Origin: an uncultured Gemmataceae bacterium
GTDB taxonomy: Bacteria > Planctomycetota > Planctomycetia > Gemmatales > Gemmataceae
Assembly (NCBI GenBank): GCA_937922175.1
Contig: CAKZUU010000220.1
Location: 1 to 8,294, forward strand
DNA: 8,294 bases
Direction: 5' to 3'
Shown piece by piece: positions 1-6,305 of the stretch. Below the pieces are notes generated by a model. The model saw nothing but the letters and a program-made list of their open reading frames with translations, was not told the origin of the DNA and made no database searches. The first letter of the stretch is position 1, and every line of letters begins with the position of its first letter. The position numbers and the translations under genes are program-made.

Positions 1-1
1 A

Positions 2-505
2 GAGAGAGGCGACAAGAAATGGGCCGATGCCGTTGCCACCACGAGAGCCGCACGAGATCGGCAAGCTCGCGACGCCCAACAACGGCGACAAAGAGGGAAA
101 GAGCAAAACGAATACGACCGCTTCAATCAAGAGTTGATGCCGGAAATCCTCAAAGGCGATCGGTTTTATGAGAAGCGTTGGCAGGAAATTGCCGGCATCC
201 TCCAAACAGCCCCACTAGCCCGAGGAGCGATACAAGTCGCCGAGATCCGACAAGAGTTGTCTCAGGCGCGGTCCGATATCTGCACCGCCTTGGAGAAATT
301 GAAGCAGACGCCGGAGTTTGAAATCGATCGAGTCGAAGGGGCGGCCCGAGCAGCTCGGCGTTACCTCGAGGACCTTGACGAACTTCTTCGCGTCGCTGAC
401 CAGTTGCTCGCCGAGGCGACCCCGTGGAACGATGCGATCGCCGAAGTTGCGGAGCGGACAAGCCGGTCAGCCCGCAACTTTAATCGTTCGCTCCGCGCCC
501 GATAA
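2..505 (+). CDS. Hypothetical helical protein, C-terminal part (5' end outside window)
   Basis: I do not recognise this protein. The frame is open from base 2 to the TAA at 503-505, giving 167 residues. A TTG at 134 and ATG at 137 are the only in-frame starts nearby. The codons before them read as the same kind of protein (charged, Arg/Gln-rich, such as RDRQARDAQQRRQRGKEQ), so the gene most likely begins left of the window. The visible part is rich in Glu, Arg, Ala, Leu and Gln, with heptad-like stretches (EIRQELSQARSDICTALEKL and RRYLEDLDELLRVADQLL) that suggest long amphipathic helices or a coiled coil. There is no membrane segment, no signal peptide in view and no metal-binding motif. It points toward rho, with 75 bp between the two stop codons. 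If translation did start at 137, the product would be a 122-residue small protein. The frame is fairly secure; the function is unknown. Confidence 0.6.
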   Translation, partial: ERGDKKWADAVATTRAARDRQARDAQQRRQRGKEQNEYDRFNQELMPEILKGDRFYEKRWQEIAGILQTAPLARGAIQVAEIRQELSQARSDICTALEKLKQTPEFEIDRVEGAARAARRYLEDLDELLRVADQLLAEATPWNDAIAEVAERTSRSARNFNRSLRAR

Positions 506-580
506 TCCGTAACGACGATTCGGGGTGGAGGCCCTCGCCCGCCGACCGACTCTGGAGGGGACCTGGCTTCAGCGATTCGA

Positions 581-2044
581 TCAGGAGAAATTCATCCCCA
601 TCAGAAATTCGGCGTTGGAGGAGGTCTTTTTCAATCGGCTGACCAACATTTCCATCGCTTCGACGGGGTGCATATCCGCCAAAACTCGACGAAGCATTCG
701 GACACGCTCGACCTCATCGGGGTGCATCAGGAGTTCTTCTTTGCGGGTTCCCGAGCGGTTGATGTCGATAGCGGGCCAGACGCGCTTATCGACCAGTCGG
801 CGATCGAGATGAAGTTCCATGTTGCCCGTGCCTTTGAACTCTTCAAAGATCACGTCGTCCATGCGGGAGCCAGTGTCGATCAAGGCGGTGGCGAGGATAG
901 TCAGTGAACCGCCCTCTTCGATGGCGCGAGCGGCCCCGAAGAAGCGTTTGGGCTTCTGCATGGCATTGGAATCCAGACCGCCGGACAGCAGCTTGCCGCC
1001 CGCAGGAGCCTCGACGTTGTGGGCCCGCGCGAGGCGGGTGATCGAGTCGAGGAGAATTACGACGTCCTGACCGCCTTCGGTCATCCGTTTGGCTTTTTCC
1101 AAAGCGATTTCGGCCACGTGAACATGCTCGCTGGAGGGTTCGTCGAACGTGCTCGCGACAACCTCGGCACGCGGACCGGCCACGGTGCGAACCATCTCGG
1201 TCACTTCTTCCGGCCGCTCGTCGATGAGCAAAATGATCAGGTAGACCTCGGGGTGATTCTTCTGAATAGCCAAGGCGATCTTCTGTAACAACACCGTTTT
1301 GCCGGCCCGAGGCGGAGAAACGATCAACCCGCGCTGTCCCTTCCCGATCGGCGTGACGAGATCGACGACGCGCGTGGCGATTTCCTCCGGGGTGGTTTCC
1401 AGGATGAGGCGTTGGTGCGGATGCAAAGGCGTGAGATCTTCAAAGATCGTGCCGCTGCCCTTTTCATCGGGCGGTTTACCGTTGACCAACTCGACCTGCA
1501 TCAAAGCGAAATTGTCTTGTCCCTCGATCGGCAAGCGGATGGGGCCTTCGACGACGTACCCGGTGCGAAGTCCAACGCGGCGGATCTGGCTGGGCGAGAC
1601 GTAAATGTCTTCTGGGGAGGCGAGGTAGTTGTGTGCCTGGCTGCGGAGGAAGCCGTAGCCATCCGGAAGCACTTCCAAGGTTCCGGAGCCACGAACAACT
1701 TCGCCCCGCTCGATCTGTTTGCGGACGATACCGACGATGAGTTGGGCGCGATTCATGCCGGAATGTTCGGTGATTCCCTCACGTTCGGCGAGCGAGAAAA
1801 GTTTGGGCATCGGCAGCCGATAGAGATCGTCCAACCGGACAGCGGCGGGTAATCCCTCTTTGCTGCGGGTGGGGCGTTTTTTGGCACCTTCGGCCTCGGA
1901 ATTGGTCGCTTCCGGAGCCGCCGACGGTGGCGAACTGATCGCTGCTGGGGCCGCTGTCGAGGCTGGGGGAGGAGGCGCCGATTCTTCCGGTAAGGGTTTT
2001 GCGGTTCGTCTCGCACTACGCATCGGCCGGGAAAACTCACTCAC
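581..2044 (-). CDS. rho: Transcription termination factor Rho
   Basis: Complete 487-residue Rho, the hexameric RNA-dependent ATPase/translocase that ends transcription of untranslated RNA. Residues 1-68 are a low-complexity Ala/Pro/Ser/Glu extension. Residues 69-112 fit the Rho N-terminal helical domain (LDDLYRLPMPKLFSLAERE). Residues 116-190 are the cold-shock-like RNA-binding domain with the RNP1-like DGYGFLRS at 128-135. The C-terminal ATPase has a P-loop SPPRAGKT (243-250), the LIDERPEEVTEM segment carrying the catalytic glutamate (273-284), Walker B VVILLDS (328-334), the Q-loop region SGGLDSNAMQKPKRFFGAAR (354-373), the R-loop region around GTGNMELHLDRR (405-416) and NRSGTRKEE (429-437), which normally supplies the arginine finger. 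All look intact. The start is GTG at 2044, preceded by AAGGTG at 10 nt spacing. An ATG seven codons in is the alternative. The gene is divergent from glgX and convergent with the partial gene to its left. Confidence 0.97.
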   Translation of the reverse strand: MSEFSRPMRSARRTAKPLPEESAPPPPASTAAPAAISSPPSAAPEATNSEAEGAKKRPTRSKEGLPAAVRLDDLYRLPMPKLFSLAEREGITEHSGMNRAQLIVGIVRKQIERGEVVRGSGTLEVLPDGYGFLRSQAHNYLASPEDIYVSPSQIRRVGLRTGYVVEGPIRLPIEGQDNFALMQVELVNGKPPDEKGSGTIFEDLTPLHPHQRLILETTPEEIATRVVDLVTPIGKGQRGLIVSPPRAGKTVLLQKIALAIQKNHPEVYLIILLIDERPEEVTEMVRTVAGPRAEVVASTFDEPSSEHVHVAEIALEKAKRMTEGGQDVVILLDSITRLARAHNVEAPAGGKLLSGGLDSNAMQKPKRFFGAARAIEEGGSLTILATALIDTGSRMDDVIFEEFKGTGNMELHLDRRLVDKRVWPAIDINRSGTRKEELLMHPDEVERVRMLRRVLADMHPVEAMEMLVSRLKKTSSNAEFLMGMNFS

Positions 2045-2054
2045 GGCGGTTCTG

Positions 2055-2060
2055 CACCTT
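2055..2060 (-). promoter_or_regulatory. Probable ribosome binding site of rho
   Basis: On the minus strand AAGGTG lies 10 nt before the GTG at 2044-2042. It supports the GTG start over the internal ATG at 2023-2021, which would remove seven residues. The spacing is slightly long, so support is moderate. Confidence 0.5.
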
Positions 2061-2067
2061 AAAATGG

Positions 2068-2073
2068 ATTTTA
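2068..2073 (-). promoter_or_regulatory. Possible -10 element for rho
   Basis: The minus strand reads TAAAAT here, five of six matches to TATAAT, about 24 nt before the rho start codon. No convincing -35 hexamer lies 16-18 nt upstream, and the implied transcript start would fall almost at the ribosome binding site. This is a weak call from pattern only. Confidence 0.2.
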
Positions 2074-2258
2074 GATGATCTTGCCAAACGACGCGGCCTC
2101 TGAGAGCGGCTTACCCGGTCCCAGCCCCGCGTAAGAAGCGGATCGAAAATTTAACATCGGGATGCTGAGTTGCGACAGCGACCCACCGAAATTGTAAGAA
2201 ATCCTCCACGAAAGGAAAGCCGATTCCCAAAAATTCCCTCGAATCGACCGCTCGTCGC

Positions 2259-2273
2259 TCCGATCGTATCGGA
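2259..2273. promoter_or_regulatory. 15-bp palindrome upstream of glgX, possible operator
   Basis: Perfect inverted repeat TCCGAT-CGT-ATCGGA with 6-bp arms and a 3-bp centre, ending 37 bp before the glgX ATG at 2311 in the rho/glgX divergent region. The size and position suit a dimeric repressor or activator site. A three-base centre is short for an RNA hairpin loop. No second copy was noticed in the window, and no regulator is identified. Confidence 0.35.
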
Positions 2274-2310
2274 AAGGACGACGGCTTCAGCGTGGCAAGA
2301 CTCCCAAACC

Positions 2311-4386
2311 ATGAAACTGATCCCTTATCGTGGACGGCCTTTACCATTGGGACCGTCCTTGGTCGGAGAGGCTGTCAACTTTGCCCTGCTGTGCCAACAC
2401 GGCACCGAAGTGTCGCTCGTGATCGAACCACTTGACGGCGGAGAAGCTCACGAAATTCCTTTGGACTCGCACCTGAATCGTACCGGGCACCATTGGCACA
2501 TCCGACTCGAAGGACTCCCGGATCGTTTCAAATATGGTTGGCGTGTCAACGGCCCCCGAGGGCCTCGCCACCGCTTCGATCCTTCCGCGATTCTGATTGA
2601 CCCCGCGGCGATCATGCTTTCCGATGGCGAGACCTGGGGAGCCAAGGTCGAAACCTCTCCACGCACAACTCGCCGACGCGCTTTGTTTATTCGTGGTCCC
2701 CGGTACGATTGGAACAATGACACTCCGCCCCTGATTCCTTGGGAAGACAGCATCATCTACGAGCTCCATGTCCGCGGCTTCACTTGCCATCCGTCGTCCC
2801 AGGTTCAACATCCGGGCACATTCCTCGGATTGATGGAGAAAATCGAGTATCTGAAATGGTTGGGTGTCACAGCGGTCGAGTTGCTTCCCATCCATGAGTT
2901 CGATGAGAATGACTGCCCCTTCTCGAATCCGCTGACGAACGAACCGCTCCGCAATTTCTGGGGCTATAACAGCATCGCCTTTGCCGCCCCCAAAGGGTCG
3001 TATGCCTTTCACGCGCCCCGCTTTGGCCAGCACCGCGAATTCCGCGACATGGTGAAGGCCTTTCACGCGGCCGGCATCGAGGTCATCCTCGATGTCGTCT
3101 TCAACCACACCGGCGAGGGTGATGACCGCGGCCGAACCTACTCCTTCCGCGGCCTGGACAATGAACTGTATTACATGCTGACGCCGGACGGCCGATACCT
3201 GAACTTCTCCGGTTGCGGTAACACGCTCAACTGCAACCATCCCGTCGTCCGCGATCTGCTCATGACGTGTCTGCGATACTGGGTCGGCGACATGCACGTC
3301 GACGGTTTGCGCTTCGACTTGGCGTCGATCCTCGGACGCGACCGACACGGCCACGTCTTGCACGAACCTCCGGTGATCGAGGCCATCGTCGAAGACGGCG
3401 TGCTTGCGGATACCAAACTGATCGCGGAACCGTGGGACGCGGCCGGGTTGTACCAAGTGGGTGGGTTTCCCTATGGTCAACGATGGAGCGAGTGGAATGG
3501 ACATTTCCGCGATGATGTTCGACGCTTCTGGCGTGGGGATTTAGGGATGGCCGGTCCGATGGCGACTCGCTTGTGCGGTAGCTCCGACCTGTATGAGTGG
3601 AGCCGACGACTGCCTCGCCACTCCGTCAACTTCATCACCTGTCACGATGGTTTCACGCTGCACGACCTGGTCAGCTACAACCGCAAGTACAACATCTGCA
3701 ACGGCGAGGGAAACCGCGACGGCAATGATGCCAACTATAGCTGGAATTGCGGCTTCGAGGGCGAGACTGATGATCCTGAAGTGAATCGGTTGCGGCAGCG
3801 CCAAGCGCGAAACCTCTTCGCCTCCTTGATGCTCGCCCAAGGTGTGCCGATGATCCTCGCCGGCGACGAATTCCTCCGCACTCAGCGAGGCAACAATAAC
3901 GCCTGGTGCCAGGACAATCCCATCAGTTGGATCGATTGGACGTTGGCGGAGAAGAACAAGGCGTTCTTGCGTTTCTGCCGTGAAATGATCTGGTTGCGAA
4001 AACGGCACCCAGCCCTGCGCCGGCGAAAATTCTTCGGCGGAGCCTTTCATCACGCCGATTTGGGACCGGAAATCATTTGGCATGGCACCGAGCCGTTCCG
4101 CCCTGATTTTCGCTGGACGGCACGGACCCTGGCCTATGCCCTCGACGGCCGACAAACCGGACGCGAGCCTGATTGCGATTTCTATGTCGCCATGAACGCC
4201 TGGCAGGAGCCGCTCGATTTTCGGATTCCCCCGTCGCCGTCGGGTCGGCCGTGGCGACGTGTCGTGAACACGGCCGCGGAACCGCCTCTCGATATCGTCG
4301 ATGAAGCGGATGCTCCGACAGTCGCCGTCCATTCCCTCACTCGACTCCCCGCCTTTTCGACCTTGATAATGATCTCGGCGAAATGA
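2311..4386 (+). CDS. glgX: Glycogen debranching enzyme GlgX (GH13 isoamylase-type)
   Basis: 691-residue cytoplasmic enzyme that hydrolyses alpha-1,6 branch points, in E. coli preferring the short branches left by glycogen phosphorylase. Residues 10-100 form an N-terminal CBM48-like domain (RPLPLGPSLVGEAVNF, then FKYGWRVNGP). The GH13 barrel follows, with YELHVRGFT (150-158), NFWGYNSIAF (215-224), region I DVVFNHT (261-267), DGLRFDLAS with the expected nucleophile Asp336, LIAEPWDAAG with the acid/base Glu373, and FITCHDGFTLHD with the transition-state Asp446. GNNNAWCQDNP (527-537) is also typical of GlgX. All three catalytic acids are present. I chose ATG 2311 because homology begins at about residue 5. 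The frame stays open back to a TTG at 2170, but those 47 extra residues look like untranslated leader. No good Shine-Dalgarno site precedes 2311. No other glycogen gene is in the window, so its partners must lie elsewhere. Confidence 0.95.
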   Translation: MKLIPYRGRPLPLGPSLVGEAVNFALLCQHGTEVSLVIEPLDGGEAHEIPLDSHLNRTGHHWHIRLEGLPDRFKYGWRVNGPRGPRHRFDPSAILIDPAAIMLSDGETWGAKVETSPRTTRRRALFIRGPRYDWNNDTPPLIPWEDSIIYELHVRGFTCHPSSQVQHPGTFLGLMEKIEYLKWLGVTAVELLPIHEFDENDCPFSNPLTNEPLRNFWGYNSIAFAAPKGSYAFHAPRFGQHREFRDMVKAFHAAGIEVILDVVFNHTGEGDDRGRTYSFRGLDNELYYMLTPDGRYLNFSGCGNTLNCNHPVVRDLLMTCLRYWVGDMHVDGLRFDLASILGRDRHGHVLHEPPVIEAIVEDGVLADTKLIAEPWDAAGLYQVGGFPYGQRWSEWNGHFRDDVRRFWRGDLGMAGPMATRLCGSSDLYEWSRRLPRHSVNFITCHDGFTLHDLVSYNRKYNICNGEGNRDGNDANYSWNCGFEGETDDPEVNRLRQRQARNLFASLMLAQGVPMILAGDEFLRTQRGNNNAWCQDNPISWIDWTLAEKNKAFLRFCREMIWLRKRHPALRRRKFFGGAFHHADLGPEIIWHGTEPFRPDFRWTARTLAYALDGRQTGREPDCDFYVAMNAWQEPLDFRIPPSPSGRPWRRVVNTAAEPPLDIVDEADAPTVAVHSLTRLPAFSTLIMISAK

Positions 4387-4417
4387 CTTAATTTGCTATC
4401 TGATACCTCATCCTGCC

Positions 4418-4439
4418 TGCCGAGGGTCTCATCTCGGCG
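4418..4439 (+). terminator. Hairpin downstream of glgX, possible weak terminator
   Basis: GCCGAG at 4419-4424 pairs perfectly with CTCGGC at 4433-4438, with G-U pairs possible on both sides and a six-base loop. A run of five T lies at 4451-4455, 11 nt after the stem, which is farther than in a standard intrinsic terminator. It sits 32 bp after the glgX stop and 72 bp before the next start. It may terminate or attenuate, or be incidental. Confidence 0.3.
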
Positions 4440-4500
4440 CTGTTGGCGTGTTTTTCTCTCGCTCCGGTATGCAACCGAGCTTGGTCGGCGACACCGAAAT

Positions 4501-4504
4501 GGAG
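4501..4504 (+). promoter_or_regulatory. Ribosome binding site of the exported deacetylase
   Basis: GGAG lies 7 nt before the ATG at 4512. It decides the start. The frame is open from a TTG at 4443, but only the ATG start has this site and places a signal peptide at the very N terminus. Confidence 0.65.
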
Positions 4505-4511
4505 TTTCCCG

Positions 4512-5939
4512 ATGCGACTGATGGCCCCCATCTTCCTGGCCGCCGTGCTGCCCTTGCCAACCGGTTCAGCCCAGGCGCCGAAGCTCTTTTTCCCCGACGA
4601 TGACAGCCCCTATTACCCGACGCGGACTTCGCCACGATTGACAACTCCCGAGTGGGTCGGCGAGGCGAGCGTGGACGCCGTTGTGATCCTCGCCATCGAC
4701 GACATGCGGGGGCACGAGCGTTGGGAAGCGTATCTGCGACCAATTCTGAATCGCCTGAAGAAGATCGACGGTCGAGCACCGGTGAGCATCATGACCTGTG
4801 CGATTGATCCGAAGCACGAGCATTTGCAGAAGTGGCTGCGCGAAGGGTTAAGCATCGAGGCCCACACGATCGACCATCCCTGCCCTCTGTTGTGCCGAGG
4901 CGACTTTGCGGCGGCGAAAAGCACCTATGACCGATGTGTCGATTTGCTGCACGAGATTCCGGGCCATCAGCCCGTCGCGTTCCGCGTACCGTGTTGTGAT
5001 TCGCTGAATACGGTCAGTCCGCGCTTTTTCGCCGAGATTTTCAACCAGCAGACGTCCTCCGGGCGATTCCTGCAAGTCGATAGCTCGGTGTTTCATCTTT
5101 TCACGGGAAACGACCCCGAACTCCCGCGGGAGTTGGTTCTCGATGCCGACGGGCGGGAGCGATTCCGGAAGTATCAGCCCGCCAATCGCAGCTTCGTTAA
5201 CTTTATCGAGGACTACCCGTACCCCTATGTCATCAACCGCTCTTGTTGGGAGTTCCCCTGCATGACTCCGAGCGATTGGCAAGGTCAGAACACCCACGGG
5301 AAAGCCAGCCCGATCACGTTGCGAGACTGGAAAGCCGCTTTGGACTGTACCGTCATCAAAAAAGGCGTCTTTTGCTTCGTTTTTCATCCCTACGAATGGA
5401 TCCGTGCGGAGCAGATGGTGGATTTCATCGACTACGCCGAAGCGAAATATGGCAAACGGATCAAGTTTTTAACGTTCAAAGAGGCATTGGAGCGATTGAC
5501 CCGAAACGTGACTGGTGGGAAAACGCTTCGCGATCTGAATCCGCCTCCGCTTTGGCAGAGACGCCAGAAGCAACTCGCCGACGCGGGTTGGACGTTGCCC
5601 CCAGGAGCTCGTTTCCCGGATGGTCAAGGCGATCACGGGCTTCGTTTCGTGGACCTGAACGACGACGGATATGACGATGTCATTTTCTCGAACGAAAGGG
5701 AATTCGGTATCTACCTCTTCTCGAAGAAAGACAACGGCTGGACACGGAAGGCGTCGGCAGGCAAGGCGGGAGAAGCTGGAGCGCTGCCGCTGATCGCCCG
5801 TGAGGGCAAGAACAACGGATTCTTTGTGCATCATCGGAGCCTCTGCTGGCAGAACGAAACGACGGACACGATGCCAGGGTTGATCCAACGGATCAGCTTC
5901 GACGACGTTCTCCGCAACGTCGAAGCGGGGTCGAAATAG
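4512..5939 (+). CDS. Exported polysaccharide-deacetylase-like protein with C-terminal FG-GAP/VCBS-like motif
   Basis: 475 residues from ATG 4512. Residues 1-22 form a signal peptide (MRLMAPIFLAAVLPLPTGSA) with likely cleavage after AQA, so the protein is probably exported. Residues 50-330 resemble the NodB/CE4 deacetylase fold. Motif 1 is LAIDDMR (60-66, Asp63/Asp64), motif 2 is HTIDH (His118 and His122, metal ligands), a motif-3-like FRVPCCDS spans 157-164, and FHPYEW (291-296) holds a late His. CE4 enzymes remove N- or O-acetyl groups from polysaccharides; the substrate here cannot be told. Residues 378-394 contain DLNDDGYDD, a calcium-binding loop typical of FG-GAP/VCBS repeats, but only one copy. 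The mature part has 11 cysteines, many for an exported protein. From memory, similar planctomycete proteins continue into a PVC-type dehydrogenase/cytochrome region, whereas this one stops at TAG 5937. Deacetylase family fairly sure; activity and substrate inferred. Confidence 0.8.
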   Translation: MRLMAPIFLAAVLPLPTGSAQAPKLFFPDDDSPYYPTRTSPRLTTPEWVGEASVDAVVILAIDDMRGHERWEAYLRPILNRLKKIDGRAPVSIMTCAIDPKHEHLQKWLREGLSIEAHTIDHPCPLLCRGDFAAAKSTYDRCVDLLHEIPGHQPVAFRVPCCDSLNTVSPRFFAEIFNQQTSSGRFLQVDSSVFHLFTGNDPELPRELVLDADGRERFRKYQPANRSFVNFIEDYPYPYVINRSCWEFPCMTPSDWQGQNTHGKASPITLRDWKAALDCTVIKKGVFCFVFHPYEWIRAEQMVDFIDYAEAKYGKRIKFLTFKEALERLTRNVTGGKTLRDLNPPPLWQRRQKQLADAGWTLPPGARFPDGQGDHGLRFVDLNDDGYDDVIFSNEREFGIYLFSKKDNGWTRKASAGKAGEAGALPLIAREGKNNGFFVHHRSLCWQNETTDTMPGLIQRISFDDVLRNVEAGSK

Positions 5940-6052
5940 CATCCGATCCCAGGCTTCTCGAGGGGAGGGTCATTGTCGGGCCGCGAACTTCGTCTGTCCC
6001 CAACCCGAATTTATCCTCTCAAAAGGCGATCAAGGGAAGATGCGGAACGAAA

Positions 6053-6067
6053 GGGCATCCCTTGCCC
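6053..6067 (-). terminator. Small hairpin, possible terminator for the minus strand
   Basis: GGGCA and TGCCC (6053-6057 and 6063-6067) form a perfect 5-bp stem with a five-base loop. On the minus strand it is followed at once by TTTCGTT, a weak T-rich tail, and it lies 16 bp beyond the stop of the doubtful ORF at 6084-6305. Short stem and imperfect tail, so low confidence. Confidence 0.22.
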
Positions 6068-6083
6068 GATCTCAATGGGTGTC

Positions 6084-6305
6084 TCATAACCGCCCAAGAC
6101 GGATATTGGTCATCGAAACACGCGGAAGTATCGTGAGAAGGGAAGAGATCTCGTCAAGCAGGTCGGTGATGGTCAAACGTCGGAAATCAGAAACATCGCG
6201 CTGACGCCCGGCGAGAAAACCTTCGTCCTTCGAATCGCTGCCGAACGTTGAGGGATCGACCGACGCGGACAGGGAAACCGGCACGGTATCCTCCGGAGCA
6301 GACAT
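6084..6305 (-). CDS. Doubtful small ORF, 73 residues, divergent from the permease
   Basis: Not recognised. It runs from ATG at 6305-6303 to TGA at 6086-6084, and its frame is closed by a stop five codons upstream. The N-terminal half is acidic and Ser/Asp-rich (MSAPEDTVPVSLSASVDP). The C-terminal half could form an amphipathic helix (LTITDLLDEISSLLTIL). There is no signal peptide or membrane segment. In favour: codon choice looks similar to the neighbours, it fills most of an otherwise empty gap, and a small hairpin follows it. Against: no ribosome binding site is seen, and its ATG overlaps the permease ATG (6304-6306) on the opposite strand, an awkward arrangement unless the permease uses the ATG at 6307. 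It may be a chance ORF. Confidence 0.25.
   Translation of the reverse strand: MSAPEDTVPVSLSASVDPSTFGSDSKDEGFLAGRQRDVSDFRRLTITDLLDEISSLLTILPRVSMTNIRLGRL
6295..6298 (+). promoter_or_regulatory. Ribosome binding site of the membrane permease
   Basis: GGAG lies 5 nt before the ATG at 6304 and 8 nt before a second in-frame ATG at 6307. Either codon can be served, and 6307 has the better spacing. The site supports a start here rather than further in. Confidence 0.6.

Larger units (their letters stand above)
5940..6303. other. 364-bp intergenic stretch with no convincing gene
   Basis: Between the deacetylase stop and the permease start I see no ATPase or other recognisable gene on either strand. 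The deacetylase frame stays open past its TAG for 49 codons, to TAA at 6087-6089, but that translation is Arg/Ser/Pro-rich and resembles nothing I know. The right part is covered on - by one doubtful 73-residue ORF, and a small hairpin lies at 6053-6067. No clear promoter for the permease could be chosen. Confidence 0.5.

Noticed and set aside
506..580. Possible terminator between the convergent partial gene and rho
   Set aside because: Only a three-base GAG/CTC stem with mismatches could be formed and there is no T-run on either strand.
1412..1852. Plus-strand open frame of 146 codons within rho
   Set aside because: Antisense to the Rho RNA-binding and linker regions; Rho on the minus strand is unmistakable.
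2341..3504. Long open frame on the minus strand, 387 codons
   Set aside because: Fully antisense to the conserved GH13 domain of GlgX; its translation shows no recognisable motif and it is explained by codon bias in the real gene.
3541..4332. Minus-strand open frame of 263 codons
   Set aside because: Antisense to the C-terminal half of GlgX, with no family resemblance.
4848..5387. Minus-strand open frame of 179 codons
   Set aside because: Antisense to the deacetylase core that carries the conserved metal-binding motifs.
5940..6089. In-frame continuation of the deacetylase after its TAG (readthrough or broken gene)
   Set aside because: The 49 extra codons give an Arg/Ser/Pro-rich peptide unlike the domain expected downstream, and the region looks non-coding.
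6105..6150. Promoter-like pair TTGGTC and TATCGT with 17-bp spacing upstream of the permease
   Set aside because: Only three and four matches to the consensus hexamers and about 155 bp from the start codon; such pairs are expected by chance.
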